Positions 16,531 through 25,136 of a stretch of DNA of 45,923 bases are shown here, in pieces. The stretch covers positions 1 through 45,923 of the forward strand of contig JAIQEZ010000068.1 of assembly GCA_020073545.1 (NCBI GenBank). The letters are read 5' to 3'. Position 1 is the first letter of the stretch, and every line of letters starts with the position of its first letter. The DNA is from Terriglobia bacterium. GTDB lineage: Bacteria; Acidobacteriota; Terriglobia; UBA7540. Below the pieces are notes generated by a model. That model was not told the DNA's origin and searched no databases. It saw only the letters and a program-made list of their open reading frames with translations. The position numbers and the translations under genes were made by a program.

Positions 16531-18322
16531 CTAGAGCGTTTTCAAGAACTCAATCATATCGTTCAACTGCTCCTTGCTCATGTCCGAGGTAATGCCGTGC
16601 GTGTCGTAGTTATTGAACACTGTCCAGATTTCTTCCAACGTCAGCGCCTCGCCATTGTGCAGGTAGGGCGCGTCTTCGTAAACGCGGTCGAGCTGCGGGG
16701 TGTCGAGCAATCCGCTGGTGTCGTACTTGGTGGCGGAGCCCACCTCTGTGCTGATGCGGTTGGTGTAATGCGTCTCCGCCGGGTGGCACGTTTCGCAGCG
16801 GCTCTGGACGGGAATCACGCGGCCGTCGTTCGTGTGCCGGCGGTAGAAGATGGCCTTGCCGCGCTCCTGTGCCTCCGTATACTGTCCATCGGGCGCGAGA
16901 TGACGGTTGGGCGCTAACGGAATGTTGTTGATGTAAGTGAGCAGCGCCTCGAGTTCCTGGGTGTTGAATCCCTCCGAGCGGAACAGAAACTTGGCGATAC
17001 GTGGACCGCATTGCGTGGCGAGGTCGGGATTGCGGCCATTCCACTTGTAAGGCGCCGTGTCGCGAATCCCCCGTAGGGTGCGGTTGGCCACGCGGTCGCG
17101 CCCCAGTTGCGGGGTCTCAAGATTCCAAGCCAGGCCATCCAAGTGCGAGTTCGGATGGCAGGTGCCGCAGGCGAATTGGCCCTGGAAGCAATACTTTGCG
17201 GAAAAGAACAATTGCTCGCCGCGCCGCATCGGCGTGATGCACTTCGGTCCGCCCAGATCGATCGTGGATGCGACCTTCAAGTGCGCCAGATCCACAACCG
17301 TCAGGGAATCGTCCAGACGATTCGCGACGTAGGCCCGAAGGCCGTCAGGAGAAACCACGACCGCGGTCGGGTTGTGGCCGGTTGCCAGACGCGCTACGAC
17401 GAAGGTGAGGGCGGAATCAAGCCGGTCCGCGAGTTCTTCCGCGGGGACCTGCTGCAGGCGGCGCGCGAGTTTGGCGGTATCGAAAATCGAAACGACATTG
17501 GCCTCGGCAGAGGTTATGATGACGCGGCGCCCGTCCGGCGTAAAAGCGACCCCGTCATTGCCGGCAAAGTAATAATCGATGTCGTCGAGCAAAACCTCCG
17601 TTACCTTCGATTCCGCTTCGCCCACCGGTTCGTGCAGCGCGGGGCGAACCACCGCCATGCCGTGCGTCAGCACCCAGCCCTGGCTCACCCGGATGAGCGG
17701 CCCGAGATTTTTCGGCCGCACCAAGGGAACCAGCAGATATCCGCCGAGCTGGGCCGGTGCTTCGGCGATATGGCGCAATTCGATCGCGCCAGGAATCAGA
17801 ATGCGCTCCGCGACCACTTGCTTTGTCGCGTCGAGGGCAAGCAACTCCGAAACCGGCGGCTGATCGTAAGATCCGAGGTGAGGTAGGATGTTCGAGACGT
17901 AAACACGCCGGCCATCGCGCGAGAGCGCCACCTGCTCAGGATAGCGATGCGTGCTGAAGCGCTTGATTTCTGTGCCCGAGGCCAGGTCGATCAACGAGAC
18001 GCTGTCCGCGATGCTGTTGGCGACTGGGTTGGTGGCCAACCTTGGCGCGCCCAACCACCTGTTTCGTTCGCGTGTCAACGGCCAGAACGGAACCATTGCC
18101 CTCGCAAGCCACAAAGAGCTTTTTCCCGTCGGCAGACAGTTTGATTTCGACAGGCGTCAAGTACTCGGGTTTCGTTGCCGCGCCTACCTGTGCACTGAGA
18201 GGCGCGGCGATAGGGGAGGGAATTTGCGCCGCCCAGAGGAGCGCGCCCGCCACAATACTTGCCGCCACCAGCCATGGGCTCTGACCCAAGCGATTTGTCG
18301 AATGCGATCGGCGACGCGTCAT
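16531..18322 (-). pseudogene. YVTN beta-propeller / di-haem MauG-like cytochrome c peroxidase, frameshifted near 18025
   Basis: Two overlapping minus-strand frames encode one protein of about 595 aa. The N-terminal frame starts at ATG 18322, which overlaps the upstream CRTAC1 stop as ATGA. It encodes a signal peptide and the propeller opening (KLSADGKKLFVACEGNGSVL, VVGRAKVGHQP). The second frame, open from 18114 to 16531, resumes at VANSIADSVSLIDLASG. At the joint (about 18025) the expected ALSPDGRRVY half-blade is missing, so a deletion of roughly 40 bases rather than one miscalled base is likely. The C-terminal part has two haem c motifs, FACGTCHPNSHLDG and SRCETCHPAETHY, with MauG/CcpA-type surroundings (LRGIRDTAPYKWNGR, DAPYLHNGEALTLEEIW). 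MauG-type enzymes use peroxide and two haems to oxidise proteins or peroxide in the periplasm. It could be a real lesion or an assembly error. Confidence 0.8.
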
Positions 18323-20031
18323 CGCCCCTTGCCTCCTGCCGCGGGACTGCTGTTGTTGGGTTCTTTCACGGTCAAGATTTGGTCCGTTTTCACGTGCTCC
18401 AGCGCCTGCTCTGTGCCGCTCGGCCATTGGATGATGAGCTTGTCCACTTCTGCGTGTTGGCCCAAACCGAAGTGCGGTCGTGGGTCGCCTTGGGACAGGT
18501 AGCCGTTCTCGGAAACCGCCTGAATGTATTGGTGCGAGTCACCGGCGATGGCCTCCAGGCGTGCGCCAAAGCCATCGCGATTGCTTTTGGTGCCGACCAA
18601 CTTGATGGTCAGCCAGTGATTGTGTGGGCTCACCTTGTGCGGATTGGCGTGCAGCAGGAGGCCTTTGCCGCCTAGCGCCACGATGAAAGCGTCCGTATAA
18701 CCGTCGTTGTCGTAATCAGCGAAGCAGGCGCCACGGCCGATCTTCTTAAACTTGAAATAGTCGCCCGATTGCGATGACACATCTGTGAACGTCGAATCGC
18801 CGTTATTACGGAGCAGGGAATCTTCCATGGGAATCAGCCAGTGCAGGCCGCCATTCACCACGAAGATGTCTTTCCAGCCGTCGTTGTCGTAGTCGTAGAA
18901 GCCGTCACCCCACGCCACGTATTGACCGGAAACCGCCGCCACGCCCGTTTCCACCGTGGTGTCGAGCCAGAAGCCCTTGGGGCCGGGATTGTGAAACAGC
19001 CGGTGGTAGCGCATGTCGGAGACGAACAGGTCCTGCCAACCGTCGTTGTCGTAGTCGCCGAAGATGGGGTTCATGGCGGAGGTGGCTTCACCGTTGGCTC
19101 CGAAGGCCGTGTTCACGTCCGACGCCACGTTCGTGAACGTGCCGTCGTGATTGTTGTGGTACATGTAGCTTTCCATCGTGTCGTTGGCGATGTAGATGTC
19201 CGGCCAGCCGTCGTTGTCGAAATCACCGGCGGTCAGCCCCATGGCCCGGCCCAGGGGATTATCGATGCCTGCTTTGTGCGAGACGTCCGTAAACGTGCCG
19301 TCGCCGTTGTTGTGGAAGAGGCGATCGGCGTCGCCCTCGTAGTCCAGGGGGCCGGGGAAGGCTTCGGCGGTGAAGTACTCACGCTTGGCATTGGGATCGA
19401 ACTTCAAGTAGTTGCCGACGTAGAGATCGAGCTTGCCGTCCCGGTCGTAATCAATCCACGTCGCGCCGGTGCCGAAGTGAGGATTCTCCACGCCGGCCTT
19501 TGCGGTGACGTCCGTAAAGGTCCCGTCGCCGTTGTTGTGGTAGAGAATTGAGGAATTCCAGTTCGTCACGAAGATGTCTTCGTAGCCGTCGTTATCGTAG
19601 TCACCAACGGTCACGCCCATGCCAAAACCTTTGCCACCCACGCCGGCTTGGGTGGTGACGTCCGTAAACGTTCCGTCCCCATTATTGCGGTAAAGATGAT
19701 TTGTGGCGTTCACGCCGTCGGGTTTGGAGAACTTCGTAACCCCATCCAGGTAGCGGCCGCTTACGACGTAGAGATCGAGCAGCCCATCGTTGTTGTAATC
19801 GATCCAGGCGCAGCCGGAACCGGTGGCCTCCATCATGGAGCTGAGCTTCTGTTCGCCGAAGGAGTGCTTGAAGTTGATGCCGGATTTCTCCGTGACATCT
19901 TCGTAAGTTGGCAGCCAGGCGGGTGGAGGGCTCTTCGGTGCAGGGCTCTGGGCGGGCGCTCGCAGACTCGTCCAGAATAAGCTGGCGGCAACCACTGCGA
20001 GAACGACTTGTCGAGCCAGAGAAATCTTCAT
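18319..20031 (-). CDS. CRTAC1-family protein with FG-GAP/VCBS repeats and ASPIC/UnbV domain
   Basis: The product is 570 aa. After a signal peptide come at least seven calcium-binding FG-GAP blades marked by DYNNDGLLDLYVV, DYDNDGYEDIFVT, DYDRDGKLDLYVG, DFDNDGWPDIYIA, DYDNDGWQDLFVS, DYDNDGWKDIFVV and DYDNDGYTDAFIV. The C-terminus (about 465-565) is an ASPIC/UnbV domain, HNHWLTIKLVGTKSNRDGFG through WPSGTEQALEHV. The function of CRTAC1-like bacterial proteins is unknown; the fold suggests a calcium-stabilised extracellular propeller. ATG 20031 has GAGGTGG just upstream; the frame's longer extension is shadow. The stop overlaps the next gene's start (ATGA), and 7 bases separate it from the gene above, so the set is an operon. 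Confidence 0.88.
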   Translation of the reverse strand: MKISLARQVVLAVVAASLFWTSLRAPAQSPAPKSPPPAWLPTYEDVTEKSGINFKHSFGEQKLSSMMEATGSGCAWIDYNNDGLLDLYVVSGRYLDGVTKFSKPDGVNATNHLYRNNGDGTFTDVTTQAGVGGKGFGMGVTVGDYDNDGYEDIFVTNWNSSILYHNNGDGTFTDVTAKAGVENPHFGTGATWIDYDRDGKLDLYVGNYLKFDPNAKREYFTAEAFPGPLDYEGDADRLFHNNGDGTFTDVSHKAGIDNPLGRAMGLTAGDFDNDGWPDIYIANDTMESYMYHNNHDGTFTNVASDVNTAFGANGEATSAMNPIFGDYDNDGWQDLFVSDMRYHRLFHNPGPKGFWLDTTVETGVAAVSGQYVAWGDGFYDYDNDGWKDIFVVNGGLHWLIPMEDSLLRNNGDSTFTDVSSQSGDYFKFKKIGRGACFADYDNDGYTDAFIVALGGKGLLLHANPHKVSPHNHWLTIKLVGTKSNRDGFGARLEAIAGDSHQYIQAVSENGYLSQGDPRPHFGLGQHAEVDKLIIQWPSGTEQALEHVKTDQILTVKEPNNSSPAAGGKGR

Positions 20032-20038
20032 CGCCACC

Positions 20039-21493
20039 TCAATGTGCAGTCTCGGGATGAGCTTCCACGCCCAGCCGCGTGGGCGTGTCAAAGCGGCGCA
20101 ATGCCAGCGGCCAGCGGTTTTCCGGGGCCAGGGCGCGATCCTCGTGGCAGCCGACACAGCCATGTTCCTCACCCGAGCGCGACCAGATCCAACTCCGCTG
20201 CGCGCGGACCACGCGGCCCGCCGCGTCGAGCACTTCAAATCGTATCGGCTTGTCCGGCGGCACCGCGATGTAGAACGAGCCGTCTCCCTCGATCGGCGCT
20301 TCCCCTAAGCTGCGCTCTCGATGGGTTGCGGGGTCGTCGAGGGTCAGCACGCGGACTTTGGAGAGCACCCCCGCCATCCGCCCGCGGGGAAAGCCCTCGG
20401 CTTCGTACGCGTCGATGCAAATGAAGTACCCGGTCTGAAGCTCGGGGTTCAGCGTGCTCCAATACCAGCGCGGGGGTTCGTGGGCTGCAACCGGTACCGC
20501 TGCGAGGCTCGAGAGTTTCGGGTCCTCATAAATCAGCGCTCCGAACCTGCCCTGCGCCGCGTCGAAGGCGTAAAGGGCGAGCTTCTTTCCCGAGGGATTG
20601 GCGCTGCCGGGTTCGCGCGCCACAACCAGCTTTTCCGCCGCCAGGGGCTCCGGTGACAAAGTCGGGTTCTGGGACGACGTGAGCGGTGCATTGTGCAGGG
20701 CGCCGCGGCGAATCCAGGCGAGCTCTCCGCTCAGGCTGGCCGGGCTGAGCGGGGTCTTCACGAAGACCACGGAGCCGTCGTCGAGTTCTTCCGCCTGACT
20801 GCGAACCGCGGCGTGCTGGTGGTCGCAACGCAGCGTCGCGAGGTCACTGCCGTCGGGGCGTAGAGTGTAGAGCTGGCGGTCGGCCGGCTGTCCGTCCGTG
20901 GGGAGCAGTGGCGAACGCGCGGTAGCCAGGATCACGCCATTCTTCAGCACGGTCTCCACCTGGAAGTCGCCTGGCCCGAAGGTGATGGGGTGGGGGTCGG
21001 ATCCATCCACCTTGCTCACCCAGAGCTGGGAAGTCTCGCCCGTCGCGCGCGCCGAGAGGGCCGTGAAGACGATCTCGCCGCGAGGCAGGTAGGCGGGCTT
21101 CACGCAATCGTCGGTGCAGTGACTGACTTGGCGCGGGTTGGAGCCATCGGCATTCATTTCCCAGATCTGCCAGTGTCCGTCGGCCGATTTTTCCGCCGCG
21201 AAGAGCACGCGGAGGCCGTCAAAGGAAATGCGTGGATCAGCAGCGGCGAAGAAATCCGGCGTCAGATTGAGGGGGGAGTGGCTTTTCCCGGCCAGCCGCA
21301 CGAGACGACTGCCCTGAGGGAATCGCTGGGAGAGGGTATTTGACTGCAGCACGGGTGCCTGGACGATCACGAGGTCGGGTTGCTCCTCAGCCTTGCCCGT
21401 TTGCGCAGCCCCTGTCGAGAAAGTCGAATGTGCGAGCAGCACTCCCAGTCCGGTGACAAGCGTCAGTCTTAAGGCTCGCGCAATGTAGCCCAT
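20039..21493 (-). CDS. PD40/WD40-like propeller with one C-terminal haem c motif (hydrazine synthase alpha-like family)
   Basis: The product is 484 aa with a signal peptide (about 1-27). PD40-type propeller strands follow: FAAADPRISFDGLRVLFAAE, WQIWEMNADGSNPRQVSHCT, DDCVKPAYLPRGEIVFTALS, SQLWVSKVDGSDPHPIT and LYTLRPDGSDL. A domain near 375-450 has LGEAPIEGDGSFYIAVPPDK, and a single CVGCH haem site is followed by EDRALAPENRWPLAL. This order matches the family annotated as hydrazine synthase alpha-like, found in many non-anammox bacteria; hydrazine synthesis is not implied. The function is unknown. A GTG at 21502 is an alternative start with AAGG close upstream. It is the first gene of the redox operon, below a 380-base control region. 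Confidence 0.8.
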   Translation of the reverse strand: MGYIARALRLTLVTGLGVLLAHSTFSTGAAQTGKAEEQPDLVIVQAPVLQSNTLSQRFPQGSRLVRLAGKSHSPLNLTPDFFAAADPRISFDGLRVLFAAEKSADGHWQIWEMNADGSNPRQVSHCTDDCVKPAYLPRGEIVFTALSARATGETSQLWVSKVDGSDPHPITFGPGDFQVETVLKNGVILATARSPLLPTDGQPADRQLYTLRPDGSDLATLRCDHQHAAVRSQAEELDDGSVVFVKTPLSPASLSGELAWIRRGALHNAPLTSSQNPTLSPEPLAAEKLVVAREPGSANPSGKKLALYAFDAAQGRFGALIYEDPKLSSLAAVPVAAHEPPRWYWSTLNPELQTGYFICIDAYEAEGFPRGRMAGVLSKVRVLTLDDPATHRERSLGEAPIEGDGSFYIAVPPDKPIRFEVLDAAGRVVRAQRSWIWSRSGEEHGCVGCHEDRALAPENRWPLALRRFDTPTRLGVEAHPETAH

Positions 21494-21642
21494 CAGTGGC
21501 ACTGACCTTTTCGAATGATTCGGAGGCAGAGAACCGCCTGGATATGCCTCCTCGTGCAGGAAAGGATCGAAACCTCGTGGGTTCCAGGAAGTCCTACCAT
21601 TGCACCCCTGAACCCAAGACCCGACGCAAGTAGCGACGGTAG

Positions 21643-21661
21643 CAGGCCCTCAAAGGGCCTG
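21643..21661. promoter_or_regulatory. Hairpin CAGGCCCT-CAA-AGGGCCTG in the operon leader region
   Basis: A perfect 8-bp stem with a 3-base loop, 3 bases from the FNR-geometry dyad. It could be a terminator stem for the regulator side or a leader hairpin, but no T-run follows on either strand. Confidence 0.4.
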
Positions 21662-21664
21662 TCG

Positions 21665-21678
21665 ATGACATAAGTCAT
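21665..21678. promoter_or_regulatory. Candidate Crp/Fnr-type operator ATGAC-N4-GTCAT
   Basis: ATGACATAAGTCAT is a perfect 5-4-5 dyad, the same geometry as an FNR box (TTGAT-N4-ATCAA) with a changed half-site. It lies 172 bases upstream of the first operon gene and 220 bases from the Crp/Fnr gene. Confidence 0.45.
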
Positions 21679-21770
21679 AAATCTGGCAGCGCGTGGTCAA
21701 TCGCCAGCGGGTAATTGTTTTATTTGTCTCAGGATAGGGTTTCGCAGGAGGGTGACCCCAGGGTTCTGTG

Positions 21771-21787
21771 ATGACAATCAGTCATCC
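21771..21787. promoter_or_regulatory. Second candidate operator GATGAC-N5-GTCATC
   Basis: A perfect 6-bp inverted repeat with a 5-base spacer. It shares the ATGAC/GTCAT halves of the 21665 site but is one base wider. The centres of the two dyads are about 107 bases apart, close to ten helix turns. Confidence 0.4.
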
Positions 21788-21884
21788 TTAGGCCGACTCA
21801 ATTGCCTACCCTGAAGGGAGTCCGTCAGCCCGAGATATTATGAGAACCTTGGGGAAGGGCAGGAGCTTGGTCGGTACATGCGCG

Positions 21885-22574
21885 TTACCGGTGTGCCACG
21901 CTCTCCAACCCGGCGCGATTCTGAATCACCAAGTGCCGTCCGCGCGCCACGACCAACTGCTCACGACGGAAGGCGCTCAGGGCCCGGCTCACAGTTTCCG
22001 GCGAAAGCTCCAGAACCTCACTGATCTCCTGCCGGGAAAGGGGTAGCCTCAGGGTCACGTTCCCATCACTCGTCGGGGTGTCCGGCGAGATCAGTGAAAG
22101 CAGAAACGTTGCTACCTTCATCCGGGCATCCTTAAAGCTCATGTCGGTCACTTGCTTTCGAACGCGTTCGAGCTCTCCGACCAGGAACCGAACCATGCCC
22201 ATGGCGACTTCCGGATTGGTTTGCAGGAACGCGGAAAAGTCATCGCGCGGCGCCGCGCAGATCTCGCAGTCGCGCAAGGTCACGGCGGTGAGCGGGTAGG
22301 CTGCCTCCGCGAGCGACTCAAGACCGAACAGCTCGCCGGGGAATAGCACAGCGGTGATCCGATCCTTCCCATTCTCGAGAGATTTCACCATCTTCACCAG
22401 ACCGGAGTGGAGGGCAAAGAGATGTTGAGCCGCGCCTCCCTCGAAGAACAGGATCTGGTTCCTTCGATAGCGGGCAGGTCGAAACACGCAGCCCAGGCGC
22501 TGGATCTGGTCGCGCGGCAGGCTGCGAAACAGCGAAGTCTTTAAGACGGGACAGTTGGCACATCCGGGTCCCAT
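21885..22574 (-). CDS. Crp/Fnr family transcriptional regulator
   Basis: The product is 229 aa: an N-terminal cyclic-nucleotide-type sensor domain (about 15-130, with FFEGGAAQHLFALHSGLVKM and FPGELFGLESLAE) and a C-terminal winged helix with LPLSRQEISEVLELSPETVSRALSAF. It carries a CANC pair at C5/C8 and DCEIC with C103; these align by eye with FNR cluster ligands C20, C23 and C122, while the position of C29 is serine. It therefore may bind a metal, haem or variant Fe-S cluster. AGGAGG lies 8 bases before ATG 22574; an upstream in-frame ATG at 22658 overlaps citrate synthase and is not needed. It is 80 bases below gltA and directly above the haem/propeller operon. Confidence 0.9.
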   Translation of the reverse strand: MGPGCANCPVLKTSLFRSLPRDQIQRLGCVFRPARYRRNQILFFEGGAAQHLFALHSGLVKMVKSLENGKDRITAVLFPGELFGLESLAEAAYPLTAVTLRDCEICAAPRDDFSAFLQTNPEVAMGMVRFLVGELERVRKQVTDMSFKDARMKVATFLLSLISPDTPTSDGNVTLRLPLSRQEISEVLELSPETVSRALSAFRREQLVVARGRHLVIQNRAGLESVAHR

Positions 22575-22654
22575 GACATTCTCCTCCTGAGGACTCCTGA
22601 ACCGGCAATCTCGGTGGGGGGAGATCCGTTGCGCTCCCGCCCCGCCTAACATCC

Positions 22655-23947
22655 TCATGCGGCCCGTTGGGCCGCCTTAAAATTCGACTTGATCCATTCG
22701 GTGCTCACGGACTTGGGCCGGGTGATGGGTGTTCCCAGGGCCCGATTCAGGACCAACTGGGCGCACAATCCCAGCGCGCGCGAGACGCCGAACAGGACGG
22801 TGTAATACTCGAATTCAGTCAGGCCGAAGTGATACAGCAGCGCGCCGGAGATGGCGTCCACGTTGGGCCAGGGATCCTTGGCCTTGCCCTGTTCCCGCAA
22901 CAAACCGGGGACGACGGCAAAGATCCTGTCGACGATGCGGAAGATGTTGTCGTCAGCGCAGACGCGCTCGCCAAACTTGTGGAACGCCGTAAAGCGGGGA
23001 TCGGTGACGCGCAGAACGGCGTGGCCGTAACCGGGGATCACGCGCCCCGCCTTGAGAACGTTCGAGGCGTGGTCACGCAACTGCTCGTCGCTGGGAACCC
23101 CGTCGAACTTCTTGCGGACCTCGAGCACGAAGTGGAGACACTCCTGATTGGCCAGCCCATGGAGCGGCCCGGCCAAGCCGTTCAGGCCCGCCGAGACGGC
23201 GTAGTAAGCATCGGATAGCGCCGACCCCACGGTGTGACACGTGAACGCGCTGACGTTTCCGCCCTCGTGGTCGCAGTGCAGGGTCAGGTAGAGGCGCATC
23301 AGGTTGGCGAATTCGCCGCTGGGATCGGACAAGCCCAACATGTGAGCGTAGCCAGCCGCCCAATCGAGCCGGGGGTCGGAGGGCAGCGGCGCGCCCCGGT
23401 GTGAGCGCAGGCGATAAATCCCCGCCGCTACCGCGGGAAGCTTGGCGAGCAATTGCAGGGAATCTTCCAGCGTGGCCTCCCAGTATGTGTCCTTGGGCAT
23501 GCCCTCGGCATAGCGCCGGCGGAACCCCGAGTCGCGCTCCATCACCAGGATGGCCGTACTGAACATGGCCATGGGATGGGAGTCTTTCGGCATCGCTTCC
23601 AGCACATCCCAGACGTAGGGCGGGACCTGGGCGCGCTTGCGAAATTCCGCCTGCAGCGAGGCCAGCGCTTCGGCATCCGGCAACTCTCCGGTGCAAAGCA
23701 GGAAGAAGATCTCTTCGGGCAGGCGGTCGGCGAGTTCTCCAATGGGAATGCCACGCACGGCCAAACCTTTATCCGGATCCACCACCGAGGTGTCACATAC
23801 CAGACCTTTGACGCCGCGCATGCCACCGAAAACCTGGCTCACGGTGGCCTCGGAAATGACCGCCTCTCCGTGCTCCTTGATGAGCTTGCGGACTTCTTCC
23901 CTTAGTGCGGGGATCTGTTGTTGCAGTTTTTCCTTCAATCCAAGCAT
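22655..23947 (-). CDS. gltA: Citrate synthase, eukaryote/mitochondria-like type
   Basis: The product is 430 aa. The catalytic triad is visible in context: HCDHEGGNVSAFT (first histidine), PGYGHAVLR (second histidine) and PNVDAISG (aspartate). The run SALSDAYYAVSAGLNGLAG followed by PLHGLANQECL is of the mitochondrial type rather than the short Gram-positive or the NADH-regulated E. coli type. The enzyme condenses acetyl-CoA with oxaloacetate. AGGAGGG lies 5 bases before ATG 23947. It is followed at 80 bases by the Crp/Fnr gene, so both may be on one transcript. This citrate synthase type is known in scattered bacteria, so transfer is possible but cannot be shown from this window. Confidence 0.92.
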   Translation of the reverse strand: MLGLKEKLQQQIPALREEVRKLIKEHGEAVISEATVSQVFGGMRGVKGLVCDTSVVDPDKGLAVRGIPIGELADRLPEEIFFLLCTGELPDAEALASLQAEFRKRAQVPPYVWDVLEAMPKDSHPMAMFSTAILVMERDSGFRRRYAEGMPKDTYWEATLEDSLQLLAKLPAVAAGIYRLRSHRGAPLPSDPRLDWAAGYAHMLGLSDPSGEFANLMRLYLTLHCDHEGGNVSAFTCHTVGSALSDAYYAVSAGLNGLAGPLHGLANQECLHFVLEVRKKFDGVPSDEQLRDHASNVLKAGRVIPGYGHAVLRVTDPRFTAFHKFGERVCADDNIFRIVDRIFAVVPGLLREQGKAKDPWPNVDAISGALLYHFGLTEFEYYTVLFGVSRALGLCAQLVLNRALGTPITRPKSVSTEWIKSNFKAAQRAA

Positions 23948-24073
23948 GAAGCCCTCCTATGAATTCGCCGCGATCACCGTGAGGATGCCAAAAAGCAGAC
24001 GAACTCCCCATCGTGCCCGGCTCGAGCACGCGGAGAGACACAAAGCAGGTAATAGAACCATCATCAAAGCAGG

Positions 24074-24559
24074 TCAGGCTGCCTTGGCCGCTCCCAGCTC
24101 GGAGAACCGGCCCAACCGGGGCAGGGTCAGTTTCGCGAAGTCCGAGTAACGCATGCGGAGGCAGTCTTCGTGAGTTCCCGCGCAGAATAGGATTTCCTCC
24201 GCATCCGCCACGGCCCGGTCCACCCATACGTCGATCCCGTACAGGTTGCCGAAAGGCGGCACTGCGCCAAGGTCGCAATCCGGGAAGAGTCCGACCAGCT
24301 CACTTTCCGGGAGCATCTCCAGGCGGCTCACTTCCAGGCTTGCCCTTAGCTCTTGAAAGTCCAACCGGTGCGAGGCTGGGATGACTGCTAGCACCGGCTT
24401 GCTGTCTCCTCTGACGGCCACAGCCTTCACGCACTTCTTTCCCGAAACGTGCAGGGAGTGTGCAACCTCCTGTCCCGTGAAGGCTTGAGAATGGTGAAGG
24501 GTCTCGTAGGGGACATTGTGGGAATCCAAGTGGTCGCGGATCCGTTGGGGTATGGCCAT
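24074..24559 (-). CDS. YbaK/EbsC-family aminoacyl-tRNA deacylase
   Basis: The product is 161 aa and fits the single YbaK/ProX editing domain: YETLHHSQAFTGQEVAHSL near 18-36, GKKCVKAVAVRGDSKPVLAV with the family lysines, and DCDLGAVPPFGNLYGIDVWV in the substrate-pocket region. Such proteins hydrolyse misacylated tRNAs (for example Cys- or Ala-tRNA-Pro) in trans. AGGAGGGG with a 3-base gap precedes ATG 24559. It stands 126 bases upstream of gltA on the same strand. Which tRNA it edits cannot be told from sequence alone. Confidence 0.88.
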   Translation of the reverse strand: MAIPQRIRDHLDSHNVPYETLHHSQAFTGQEVAHSLHVSGKKCVKAVAVRGDSKPVLAVIPASHRLDFQELRASLEVSRLEMLPESELVGLFPDCDLGAVPPFGNLYGIDVWVDRAVADAEEILFCAGTHEDCLRMRYSDFAKLTLPRLGRFSELGAAKAA

Positions 24560-25136
24560 TTTCCCCTCCTATCACGACGAATTACGACTGGTCCCGACCA
24601 GCTTTCGCCGCAATCGTTCTGCCAGAATCGGCCTTTTGCGTTGGTCGCGGCCCCCTCGGTGGCCCCCAGGGAAAAGCAAGGAGGAGTTCTGTTTTCTGAC
24701 GTTTATCACTTTCTGTAAGGTCGGCGTGAGACGCGCCGACTGGGCCGTAGGTTCGCCGATGCGACAATGCGAAATTCAACGCATGACAGGCGCGTGTTTT
24801 TTCCCTGTGCTATGTCAGAAGACGTGGGTGTGTTAGGCCTTCGAAGTTCCTCCGCCTTAGGGGCCTTAAATTCGGAATCGACAGTTCATTTCTCGCTCCC
24901 AGTCTTGCGTATGTGCGGGTGGGGGTGCCAGAGATGTTGACCTGACTCCCTCCAGGGGCAGGGGGTTGTTGGAGGAAAACGGGCATTTTGAGCCAGAAAT
25001 TGGCAGTTGCGTGGCGAAACTCCAGTGCGGCCGGACGACTCCATAACCTTCGACCCGTGGCCACTGCCCGAGGGCCCCTGGGGGCTGATCCAGCAGGCTG
25101 GCCCGCTCTTCAGCCCCAAGCTTTCTGGTGTCCGGG
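24560..25136. other. Long intergenic region without a recognisable gene
   Basis: This divergent gap holds stop-rich frames and no family I recognise. The only structure seen is a hairpin GTCGGCG (24720-24726) with CGCCGAC (24734-24740). Its right end carries the promoter of the DUF2461 gene. Confidence 0.5.

Larger units (their letters stand above)
21503..21884. promoter_or_regulatory. Control region upstream of the haem/propeller operon
   Basis: This 382-base gap between the Crp/Fnr gene and the operon it probably controls holds no gene. It contains two ATGAC/GTCAT dyads and a strong hairpin, each listed separately. Confidence 0.5.

Noticed and set aside
20032-20238. 69-residue N-terminal extension of the CRTAC1 gene
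   Set aside because: It overlaps the haem-propeller gene, and the signal peptide starts at ATG 20031 with a ribosome site.
20039-21493. Anammox-type hydrazine synthesis suggested by the HZS-alpha-like family name
   Set aside because: No HZS beta/gamma or hydrazine dehydrogenase genes are here, and the family name is applied to many unrelated bacteria.
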